Shown here in pieces: positions 25,378-36,200 of a stretch of 64,000 bases of DNA. This DNA is from Rallus limicola (taxonomy: Eukaryota > Chordata > Aves > Gruiformes > Rallidae), in NCBI GenBank assembly GCA_022605955.1, contig JAKCOZ010000011.1, positions 5,399,990-5,463,989 of the forward strand, in the 5' to 3' direction. Numbering within the stretch: the stretch's first letter is position 1; the number at the start of each line of letters is the position of its first letter. The notes under the pieces are model-generated. The model saw nothing but the letters and a program-made list of their open reading frames with translations. It ran no database searches and was not told the origin of the DNA. Both the position numbers and the translations under genes were made by a program.

Positions 25378-28300
25378 ATGGACCTGCTAACAGCAATCGT
25401 TTTCCTGGCTGCTTTGCTGCACCAATCCAATGGACAGGTAGGAACATTCATCTATGTAAAAGCCATATCTGAGCACATTGTTTAGAAAAGGGGAGACTTA
25501 AGTTGAATATTGGGGGAAAAAAATCTTCAATATGAGGGTGGTAGATCACTGGAACAGGTTGCCCAGAGAGGCAGTGAAGATCCCATCCCTGGAGACATTC
25601 AATGTCAGACTTGATGGGGCTCTGAGAAACCTGAACTAGTGAAGATGTCCTTGCTCACTGCAGGGGAGTTGGACTAGATGGCCTTTAAATGTTGCTTCCA
25701 ACCTAACACTTTCTATGATTCTATAATATTTATCACAATCTGCTTATTAATGAATGAAAAGAAATAAGTACTTTTGGGCATACCAAACATCTCTTTTTCA
25801 GTAAATTTTAGGTTAAATATGTCCTAAATTGCTTGTTCCCTTTATCTAAGTATAGCAGCAGCCTAAAATAACTGACTGAGATGTTAGTTCTACCACTGTA
25901 AAGGTCTTAAGCTAAACAGGATATATAACACCTCTTGGGGTAGGTTCAGTTGCCCAAACAGAAGAGTCTTAGTGCAACCTGAGACTCTCCAGAGTATCTG
26001 AGCCATTCATGGCCATCTGTATAGACAGCTATACCTTTTTGGAGCAACAGTCTGAGACAAGGTGGGGCTTTCTGGGCATTTCAAATGACATTAGGTGCCA
26101 CCATTTTAAGCCAATAACTACAGCCTTTAAAACCATATCATAATCATAATTTATCTTGCTTAGTAAACTTGTGATAACTGAAACTTTCATTGTTATTCTT
26201 TTCCAGGGTTTTCAGTATAAACAAATTGGCATCCCCTCATTTCCTCATTTTAAGATTCAAAACCAACAAATGATCCTTGAGCAGCACAATGAAATACGGA
26301 GATCTGTAGTTCCCACAGCCACGAACATGCTGAAGATGGTAAGCTATGCATTGTGACTAGCCTGCTTTCTACATCACTATCAGAATATTGTAGCCTTCTA
26401 AACAACTCACAGAGTGGGTGGACAGAGAGGGCAAGAAAGGTGATCTAGGATTGAGATGAAGAAGTCAGAATTTTATTCCTTTGCTTCTGTAGGTTTTGCT
26501 CTCCTTGACATACAAACACTAAACACTTGTAAAATCATTGCAAAGGTCTCAGAATGGGCTATAAGTGCTAGTCAAAACCTATCTCCAAACTAACGTGTTA
26601 GTTTCTCCACCTAGAAAAACTTAGTTAAGCAACATAGAAACTTCACTGTGCCTGGGGCTATTTGTCTATAAGACCATGAATGCAGGTTTGCCCCACCACA
26701 TGCATTTATTGCTTTCAAACCTACGTTAACATACCCTGCACAGTGAATCACAAGTTCTTGCTTTGTGTTTGTTCATTGCAATATATAGCAACTGGAAGCC
26801 TTTACAGGGAGAGCATTTAAACTGGGGATAAGGTACAAAAAGCAGTGATGGCTCTTGGATCATGGATCTTTTGTCTTGTGGGATAAGCAGCTACCTTAGA
26901 GGAAGAGAAAAAACTGCCCTGCATGAAGGAAAGGGTATGTAAAGACAGAGCAGCAGCATGCAGCAGCATGCTTCTGAATCACATGGTTAAGGGGTCAAAA
27001 AAGACCTAGATTTGCAATAGGCATTTGTGTCAGTTGAGCTTGCTTTGCCCATCACTGCTCTCATCCCCGTCACCCTTGATATTCTCTGTTATCCCTATCC
27101 CATCAGCAGAAGAGCTAGTGAGTGCTTTACAAAGTCTGCACAGTAAGACTTGCAAGCATTCCCCAGGTTCAGAGTCCAGCTGGTGTCTGTCAGTACATCT
27201 CAGCTCCACCTGGGCTGAGAATCAGATTTATACCACTTGGCACAACGCACCCTGGAGAGCTAACTCAGACACAAAGCCACAAGAAAGTACCAGTACATTA
27301 TAAAATTCCTATTAATAAGGACCATCTGGAGATCAGAACTGTGTGATACCATGAAGAATAACCTGCTCTGCAGCCTTGAAGAGCTGAAGAAATGCAGTGC
27401 CCATGGCCCAGTAGTGTAAACTGGCACAACTCCTCTGCTTTCTGTTGAGGACTGGGGCAGCATTCAGCACACAAAGCCCAAGTCACTCTGCATTTTCCTT
27501 TCTTCTCATGGACTACACTGACCTGGATAATCCTTTTTTTGTGTCTTTCAGGTGTGGAGTGACAAAGCTGCCAAAAATGCTCAGAAATGGGCAAATCAGT
27601 GTGGGATGAAAATCAGTCCAAGAGATCAGAGAGTCATTAATGGTACGTGACAGATTGCGAGCCTAAGATGAAGGGTTGATGATGATTTGCAGATGACCCC
27701 TGTGCATGTGAGCTAGAAATAAGGATAACTTTTTATCTACTGTGGAATACCTTTTTAGGATTATTAAACACATAACCATCACTTTTACTAGATAAATACC
27801 CTCAAAGACAAATTGTTGGAACCTAAGAGAAAGGGATGTTATATATCAGCCCTATATTTGTACCTTTTTTGAAATGTCCACCTTTGGCTCCTGCTGGAGA
27901 CATGACAGCGCAACAGATGACTGTTGGTATGACTAACTACAGGCATTTTCGTGTAACATTTTGCAGCCAAGTAGCTGTGACTGAAAGCTCACAAAAATCA
28001 GAGTAATATTACCTGCAGCTTTCATGCAATCATGTGTACCATCCTCTTCTTAAAAACACAGGGTGAATATGTTGGTGTAGTAGAGAACTTTCAGGATGTA
28101 GCTACAATCTCTCTGCCCTATTTTCCACCCCACAGCTTGCTTCTGTCCTAAGTAATAAACCAGACTTTATATCTGCTCCAGGTGCCACCTGTGGTGAGAA
28201 TGTATTGCTATCAACTTACCCAAGGACATGGGCTGATGCTATTCAAGTCTGGCACAGTCAGTCCTCCAATTTCAAGTATGGATATGGAGCAACTTCGAAA

Positions 28301-30851
28301 AATGTCAATGTCGAGAGCTATACTCAGGTATGGAAAATTGAAACAAACTGGAATATGATATGCTAGAATTCCAGGCATGCAATTACAGGAGATGGGAGAT
28401 ATTTATCCTTGGGGGGAAAAAAAAAAATATTGCTGTCATGAAACCTTTATCTATCTTTCACACTCTGAACCAAAAATTAAAGCTCTTTCTCATCTAATTC
28501 TGAGGCAAAGGAACCACTATTTTAGCAGAAATGTCCAAAACACTGTTCTGTAAAGAAAAGAAAACAAATAACTTTAATTTATAAATAAATATTTTCTATG
28601 TAGGAATTTAAATACTTGATTAAGAATTGTCAAAGGGAAACACTTCTGATGAAAATATTTGAAATTAAACTCTAGTGTCCTGACAAACTGTTTTCAAAAA
28701 GATTAGGAAGCTGGAGGACACAGTTAACTCATTTTTCTATTTATACTTTCTGACAGCTAATCTGTAATCTTAAAAGCTAAATAGAGAAAATGAAACAAAT
28801 TATTTTCTGGTTCAGTTATTTTGTGAGCTCCTTGTTGAGAACTCAATAAAACACGACTCTGATATGATGCATTTGTCTTTTATTCTACAGCTAATCTGGT
28901 ACAACAGTTATCAGATTGGATGTGCAGTTGCTTACTGTCCTAGGAACCAGTTCAACTATTTCTATGTTTGCCAGTATTGCCCGCCGTACGTATTGCCTAT
29001 TTACTCATTTAATATGTGAGAATTATGGATATGTTTGCAAAACGTCCTGTGGTTCATTGGTCATATGTAGGACAACATTATTACAGTTTATTTATTATTA
29101 CATTTATAGGCTTGAAAAGAGCCATGTGAATTCTGAGTTTAACATCAGGTTAAATTGTAATATTTATTTTATTTCACATTTAATCAGATTTTAGGGAAAT
29201 TTTAGTGTATGAACAAAGGTCTGTCACTGTCAGAATCAGGCATCATGCACAAATCATCCTATAACTTTTAAACACAAACAAGTCAGTCGTATGCAAAGTG
29301 AAAGCCAACAGCAAATTAATATTCACAGAGGTAAAGAGAGCATGTGAAAGAGCTGCATGTCAGAAGGCATCTACTGATGTTATTTCCTTTTAAGCCACAA
29401 TCACCTGAAAGCCATTAGGAAACCGGATCTAGGAAGCATGTAAAAATATTTTTAACAGATAAGGCAATCCAAATGCAAATAAATTCTCAGTTTTCTTTCT
29501 TTAAACCTTATTGTCCCTCTTAGAATTTTTTAAAAGGGCGGGTAGTGATAGGGCAAGGGATAATGGCTTTACGTATAAGGAGGGTAGGTTTATATTAAGG
29601 AAAACAAATATTTACAATGAGAACAGCAAGGCACTGGCACAGGCTTCCCAAAGAGGTTGTGGATACCACTGAATCCTTCTCTGGTAGTTTTGGATGGGGC
29701 TTAGGGCACCCTGGGCTAGTGGAGAGTGTCCCTGCCCATTGCAGAGGGTGGGACTAGATGGGCTTTGAAGTTCCTTCCCACCCAAACCAGTCTTATTCCA
29801 TGATGATTCTACTTAAAGTTCGTTTATGACTATATGAAACTAAAACCTGACTGTCTAGGAAAATAAATGAATAAAAAAACTTCCGGATGACTTTCACCAT
29901 GATAAATAACTCCAGTAATGGCTCAGAGCTGCACTTTGATCTTGTTTTGTGTTCTATTTCTTTCAAATTTTAGAGGAAATAATGCAATGCAAATAGCTAC
30001 ACCTTACAAAAGTGGACCAAAATGTGCAGACTGTCCCGGCCACTGTGACAGAGGGCTTTGCAGTAAGTGAATCCATTCCTCTCCTTACAACAAACGTTAC
30101 ATTATCTCAGATAATAATGTTGTCCCGTTGTAGCATTTTACCTTTGCATAGTTACTTCTTGTTAACCTGGACAAAGATCCTAAAGCATCCCCTTTCATTC
30201 CCCCTCTCAAAAAAAGAAAGCAGTAGTTAAATATTCCACTTGAACTGGCACAATCTTGAGCTGGAGGATTGGACCAGATGATCTCCAGAGGTTCCTTCTA
30301 ACCTCTGCCATCCTGTAATAATGGGTAAATTGTGTTGCTGTTAAGTAATTGCATTATCAGACTGTCAATCTGCTGCTGCCCTCTTCTGGAAAGCTCAGGT
30401 CAACATATCTCGATGTTCATCTGTATCTAAGGGCAGAATAGAGAGGCTTCAGATATCCCTATGTACGTGAAGATCTGCACAGGCCCCTGGGTTCCACAGA
30501 CTTCCACATGGGGCAAGGCAAAGCAAACAAATAGATGGGAATTGTAATAGATCACCTTTCTGCCTGCATTCCTTTTTCTAGAATGTTCAATCAATATTTT
30601 AAGCAGGAGAACAAAAGTACCAAGACGATGCAGACATTAATATTTTTTTCATCTTTAGGAAATGTGGAAGTATCAGACCAGGGCTTGATTTTTCAATTAA
30701 TTTTTTCATGGTTTTGTTTTTAGCCAACCCTTGCAAGTTTCGTGATGACTTTGGAAACTGCAAAAACCTGAAAACCTTGTTCAGCTGTAACCATTCACTG
30801 GTGAAGTCGAAGTGCCCTGGTACCTGTAGATGCTCCCGTCAAATCATGTAA
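25378..30851 (+). CDS. CRISP2: Cysteine-rich secretory protein (CRISP2/CRISP3-like), seven coding exons
   Basis: Coding exons: 25378-25437, 26207-26338, 27552-27642, 28182-28327, 28891-28985, 29974-30062, 30724-30851. All introns are GT/AG and join in frame to 246 residues. Residues 1-19 form a signal peptide (core [12 protein letters not shown]). A CAP/SCP domain covers about 40-175 with HNEIRR (47-52), NAQKWANQC (73-81), CGEN (98-101) and FYVCQYCPP (167-175). The hinge (192-204) has four cysteines and the ICR domain (208-241) six; all 16 family cysteines are present. One N-glycosylation sequon, Asn227-His-Ser, is seen. CRISPs are secreted, and several modulate ion channels or act in sperm and immune cells; the target here is unknown. 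Oddity: Gln121 and Ser140 replace the usual Glu and His of the CAP cavity. The family call is firm. The symbol rests on position next to RHAG; mammalian CRISP1/2/3 may all be co-orthologous. Introns 1, 5 and 6 hold CR1 pieces. Confidence 0.93.
25487..25728 (+). mobile_element. CR1 LINE 3' end in CRISP intron 1
   Basis: Sense CR1 blocks: GATCACTGGAACAGGTTGCC, CAGAGAGGCAGTGAAGATCC, TGGACTAGATGGCC, then a CTATGATTCTATAAT tail. It starts about 50 bp after the exon 1 donor, in the same direction as the gene. Confidence 0.9.
26951..26970 (+). repeat. Direct repeat of CAGCAGCATG
   Basis: Two adjacent perfect copies of a 10-base unit in CRISP intron 2. Confidence 0.8.
29539..29812 (+). mobile_element. 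CR1 LINE 3' end in CRISP intron 5
   Basis: Sense CR1 3' sequence: TAGTGATAGGGCAAGGGATA, a CACTGGCACAGGCTTCCCAA block, GGGACTAGATGGGCTTTGAA, and a decayed tail GATGATTCTAC. It ends about 160 bp before the exon 6 acceptor. Confidence 0.9.
30262..30322 (+). mobile_element. CR1 tail fragment in CRISP intron 6
   Basis: About 60 bp of sense CR1 tail: GGATTGGACCAGATGATCTC, then AGGTTCCTTCTAACCTCTGC and CATCCTGTAAT. Nothing of the body remains. Confidence 0.8.
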
Positions 30852-31248
30852 TGTACTGATGGAAGTCAGCATAGCTGCTGTGAGACTTACTTATTAGGAA
30901 AGAGTAGGACTCACTGTGAAGTGTGTTCATTCCTCTGTGTATTAGCTCAGACTGACCTATAGGTAACATTGGTTTTTTTTCTGAAATCTCACCATTACTT
31001 CAGTCCTAAGTAAGTCTGGTATCTCAAAATAACCTCTGATGTTATTTTAGACTTTGTAGGAATTGTGCTTAAGCTACTACTACGTTACTTCGTGGTTTTC
31101 TTTGCAGTGGATCTTCCACTGACTCATTTCTTTTTAAGGGAAAACACACTTTTAAAACACTTCATGGTTTTTTGCAGAGTATGTTAAATGACACTTAACT
31201 TCCTTCTGTTACCTTTTCTTTGATTACCAATGGAATGTAGTCCTGCTG

Positions 31249-31254
31249 AATAAA
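31249..31254 (+). terminator. Poly(A) signal AATAAA of CRISP
   Basis: Canonical hexamer 398 bases after the CRISP stop codon, preceded by a plain 3' UTR and followed by TACATGATTTACC. It is the first AATAAA downstream of the stop and the likely 3' end signal of the transcript, with cleavage near 31265-31280. Confidence 0.75.
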
Positions 31255-31280
31255 TACATGATTTACCACCAGTTCGCAGA

Positions 31281-32482
31281 GCTTTTCACTGAAATTATTT
31301 ATAAACAAATTTTTACATTTGGAAAATTCCTTATGGGTATTTCAAGGCTCTTTGGTCCATCATGTGAGTGGGGATGAGACTGGAAAAGGGAGACAAAGTA
31401 AAAAGCAATGCGTTTTTTTTGTACAGCCAACATAGGAGGTACACACACAATTTGCCATTTTTTACTGTGTCACCTACACACAGGGCTTCTGACACATCTG
31501 TGTATTCACGTGATAATTGAAAATATTTATATTATGGCACCAACAGTAAAGAAATGTGAAGTTCTTTTAAAGCATTCATGCAGAGAAAGATGTATATAAA
31601 TCCCTTCCCATCCTCTCTATGATTAACTAAGTCCCACACTTGCTTAGGATTCTTATTGCAGCATGCAGGAAAAAAAGATCCTTAAAAAAAAGAAAAAGAA
31701 AAAGGCAGTAGATCCAAGTCACCCAAAATCACCATCAAAATACCTGATTTTCTCCAGAACTTTACAGGAACCCTCTTAATACTAGTTCCTAGCAAGTCAC
31801 ACCTTTAGGATGTCACCAAGTGGATTAAATTCAGCTGAAGGCCATAGATGTGCCTTCTCCCACCTCTGTTTAGATGCAGGTCAAGAGTTCCTGCCTAGGG
31901 AGAAGTTTTCACTGAACAGAGAAGCTCCTTCCTGCTAACCTTCCTTCTGACACTTTTCCCAAGTGATACATCTTGGTGATGTGAAAGATGCATTAGGGTG
32001 TCCCAAAAGACCTCCAGCTGCTCCTCAAGATGAGTACCTGTCTCCCATACTTCTTGAGTCACAGGTACCAGTCCTGAGCAGGACTGATCTCACTTCCCAA
32101 CTTCTCCTGGTTTAGACCAGTAAAAATAATTTTCTCCGTAGAACTGCAATTCTTGTTAAAAACACAAGAGGGTGAACCATACCCAGACATTCAGCTGCAC
32201 TGGTTTATCGTTTTGTACCTGTGTAAGGGGCTCCTACTTTTATTAGAAAATAAAGGTTCTTGGCTGCCCCTGGCCTGATTTTAACAGTTGCTTGCACAGA
32301 ATTTCATAGCTAATGCTGGATGAATAAATAATCAATACAAACAGTAATAGTTTGGTAACACTTTCTTCTCCCTGATTCTTTCATCCTGTCTCTGTTGACC
32401 AAATTACTATCAATTAAAGCAATTTATATCATCAAATTAAGGCAATATATGGGTTCCAGGATATCAATGACTAATTCCAGTA
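31281..32482. other. Start of the CRISP-RHAG spacer, nothing recognised
   Basis: Non-coding, AT-rich. An A/G-rich run lies at about 31671-31705. No exon-like signal is seen. Confidence 0.5.
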
Positions 32483-32530
32483 TTGAATCACCTGGGTTGA
32501 AAGAGACCATTTAGATCATTGAGTAACTCC
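32483..32530 (-). mobile_element. Possible CR1 tail remnant, antisense
   Basis: TTGAATCACCTGGGTTGAAA followed by GAGACCATTTAGATCATTGA resembles a decayed reversed CR1 tail. It is short and diverged, so the call is tentative. Confidence 0.5.
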
Positions 32531-32835
32531 AGTAGTCTTGATTTCCTACTTGCCCAAAGCTGAGGTTTAACGTCATGACTGTGTGCCACTCTTCAAGGCT
32601 CCTACAAACACAGTGATATTTGTAGAAAATGTAATTCAAACCAAAGATGGGTGAAAATTTCCTGAGAAATCTGTTTTCCTCAGAAAATATTATTTTATAT
32701 AACCCCAGTTCTCTTACAGAAAGATACAAAATTTTGGCAAAACTCTCAGCTGACTTCTGTGATATTTTCCAAGATTTAATTTCTGCTTAACAACCAAGAA
32801 GATGGGTGTTAAAACTCCTTCCATGCACTTTATTG

Positions 32836-33243
32836 TTAGGGCAGCTGGAGAGGAAGTCTTACAAGGAGAGTCTGAAGTCCCTTGGTGTGTTTAGCCTGGA
32901 AAAGAGGAGGCTGAGGGCAGACCTCATCATGGTCTGTGGATTCCAGCAGAGGGATAGCAAAGAGGCAGGCACTGATCTCCTGTCTTTGGTGACCAGGGAT
33001 AGATCCTGCAAGAACAGCATGAAGCTGTGACAAGGGAGGTTTAGACTGGAAAGAGGTTCTGTAGTGAGAGGGGGGTCAGGCACTGGCACAGGCTCCCCAG
33101 GGAGTGGTCGCAGCACTGAGCTGGTCTGAGGGCAAGAAGCATCTGGATGATGACCTCAGTACCATGCTCTGACTTGGCTGGGCCTGTGTGAAGCCAGGAG
33201 TTGGTCTTGGTGGTCCTTATGGGTTGCTTCCAACTCAGAAGAA
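32836..33243 (+). mobile_element. CR1 LINE 3' end, diverged subfamily
   Basis: The sense strand shows a CR1 C-terminal frame ([20 protein letters not shown] then DLIMVCGF), with TTAGCCTGGAAAAGAGGAGG and later GGTCTTGGTGGTCCTTATGG and GGTTGCTTCCAACTCAG. It lacks the repeated ATTCTGTG tail and differs from the other copies, so it is probably an older or different CR1 subfamily. Confidence 0.85.
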
Positions 33244-36200
33244 TATTTAATAATTAATATTTAAAGAGGAATTATTTATTATTAGAGATTTCTGAGAGAG
33301 CTCTCTCCTCAAAGAGACAGCTTTTGTGCTCTGAATATTCAGTTATGAAGCCTGAGCATGGAGCTGGAAGATATCTTCTGCATCATGAAGTGCCATCCTG
33401 GAGCATCATGCACCCAGCTGGGCTATTGCAAGGTATCCAAGCATTAAATTTCTTATGTTCATAAGGGATTTCAAAAGATTCTGCTTGCTTACTGATGTGG
33501 AATAGAAGTAAGAGCAGGTGAGATTAAATGCTACCTGGACAATCCTGTTTCTCAGTACAAACTTCAGTGAGAGCTTGGGTCTCTCCACTTAGCTGTCCAT
33601 GTCCCTGGAAAGGGTGAGGTGCTTCTGAATATGAATGTCCCATATACAGGTTCAGTAAAAGCAATATGCCATTCACTGAGATCCAGCATATCAAATAACA
33701 TTTTTCCCCATTCTCTGACTGCTTTTTCACATATTTATTTTTTAAACTGATGCCCTGAGAGTTGTTTCCTTTGTCATACTAGCATATGTTTTTTTGGTGT
33801 GTGCTGAAGTTACATGTACAGAATTGCACTACTTCTAAGGTGTAGTTCTGGTAAGAAGCTTATAACATCAAAAATTTCTTTCAATTTCTATTCTGGTTCC
33901 AGCTATAGTCAAAAGAAGTACATATGCTGAAAGGTGATAAGAGCAACTACTGTGGCACAAGTCTAAATCTTATCTGTGGAGAATGCTGTAAGAGCTCTTC
34001 AGCAGCTAACTTACATGCTTTAAAAGTGGAGTTTTGAACAAATGTTATGAAGTAACTAACTCTTACAGCTGGTGAAGAAAGAACTTTTTTTTTAATGTTT
34101 AAAATGTGACAACTGCAGTAACTACATTATCCAATTTGGCTGCCTGAGAATCAGCCTCTGCACCACGCAAAATGGAAGGTCTTTCACTTCAGTATCACAA
34201 AGTGTGGCTGAGAATCTTGGGCTCGTATCTCCCCATTTTCCTCCATCTATTGGTACAACAGAGAGAAAAGCTCTTCCATAAATTTTGCCTCACTTGTGTC
34301 TTTATATCACGCCCGCAGTAACAACAGATTAAGCACCAACCTGAGAACTTATCCTAAGTGCAAAGCAAGGCTTGGAAACCTTAACATGCCATTAGAAAAC
34401 TCTGTTGTCAGAATATCTGATTAACGGCCAAGAAGCAAAACTCTAGCAAGATGCCTGAGCAAGACCAAGCAGCAAAGGGCCATCAGAGCAGGGACAGGAC
34501 GAGGATGTTCCCCACCCCTGGGCCGCTCCCAGCTCTTCTAGGCCAGGCTGCCAAAAATTGAATTCCTCTAAGTGCAAGGGTTACAATTAAACTGTGAAAA
34601 ACAGGAGATGGACTTTCTCATTAAGAAGCTACTTGATAGTTACTCTCTGCTCCAGGCTGCAAGCAAGACATTTAACCTCCATGCTTCAGTCTCACCAACT
34701 GCAACACAGAGATAAACTGACATAGTCGGGACAACAAAGATTAATTAGCAAATGCTAAGAAAGAGACTATGAAGTGTGAAGACATGTTAAATTGTAATAT
34801 CACATTTAGTAGCCACACCTCCAGTATAATTTTATCTCAGTTTAACAACATGTCAGGGGGACATGGGAGCCAGGAGATACAAGTGAAGAAATAACACTCC
34901 CTCCCATGATGACCCACCAATGATTTTTGAAGGTTCACCAACCAGTCACTGGGCTCAGTCATCTGGTATTGGGTCTGAGCAATGCAGCCATGGGACTGTT
35001 CCCTAGGGCTAACAGACATTCTGACACACACAGCAATATCAAGTCTTGAAGAAAGGAAATTTTTAGGAAAAGTGGAGGAAGCAGATTGGCATGGAAATAC
35101 TCTCACATAGATTAAGGACATGGCACATATTAACTATTCATTGCTACTGATGGGCAACCCAATGCTTAATGTATGTATAACTGAGAATGGCTCTTTAAAA
35201 TGCTTATTGTCAAATATTGGTCCTTTTCCACAGTAACAGAAATTATCATTTCAAATCAAAAGACATTTTTCTCTTTCTGTTTCATATCATTAACACTCCT
35301 CTGCTTTTTTCACTTCTCCTGCTTCCACAAGTAGAGGGAAACCCCAAGCATTTAATATTAAGTCTTTTATTTGTTTCATTGACAAATTTTTGATAAAATA
35401 CCTTTTTTATTATTATTTTATTCATTGACTTTAAACCACCAATTTTATTTTAGGGCATGCATAACCATTCACCTACCTTCTTTTAAAAGTCCTTTCCTGA
35501 TGTATCCTGATGTAAACATATTCCAGACCTGTATTGAAGATAACAAAGGAAATATATATTAAAATGTTATTTTTATTTAGTGATATATAGCATTCTTTGT
35601 GTAGGCACATATATGATAACTCAGGTTTTTCCCACAAAGTTATTCCTGAACAGTCAGAAGCTGTTTATTTTGGCAAAAGTTGAAATGTGGCCCTTGTGGT
35701 GTTTACACAGGAGTAAAACACCAAGTAGTGAAGGGGAGCATCCAAGCACTACTGCTTCTGCAACACAGTTGTTTCAAAGGCAGAAAGGTTTCACCACTTG
35801 TACAGATGTGTCTGTGCAACTCTGGCCATATGATGGAGAAGACTTTCCTCCCTTGCTCAACAATGCATCAAAAAGCATAAAAATGCCTCCTGGTTCTTTT
35901 GAAGTAGACTCCTAAGTTAGTGCTTTGTTTTTAGGAGCGATTCCTGTGTGGGTGTCACTATTTCTAATGTCAGAAGATGTTTCTGAATACATTGGTTACT
36001 ATAGGTGACAAAACAGGGTTTTTTTTCTCCTTCCTTTTACTGGGGGTAATGTGATAGTAATGCTAAATTATGTTTGATTTAAAGGAATAAATCCATACGA
36101 GAATTTAGCTTTTTCATGAACATTCAATATCCTGGAAATCTACCACATGGAACAGTTTAATCATTTGGTTTAACCACAAGTTCTAGTTATCCTTTGCATT

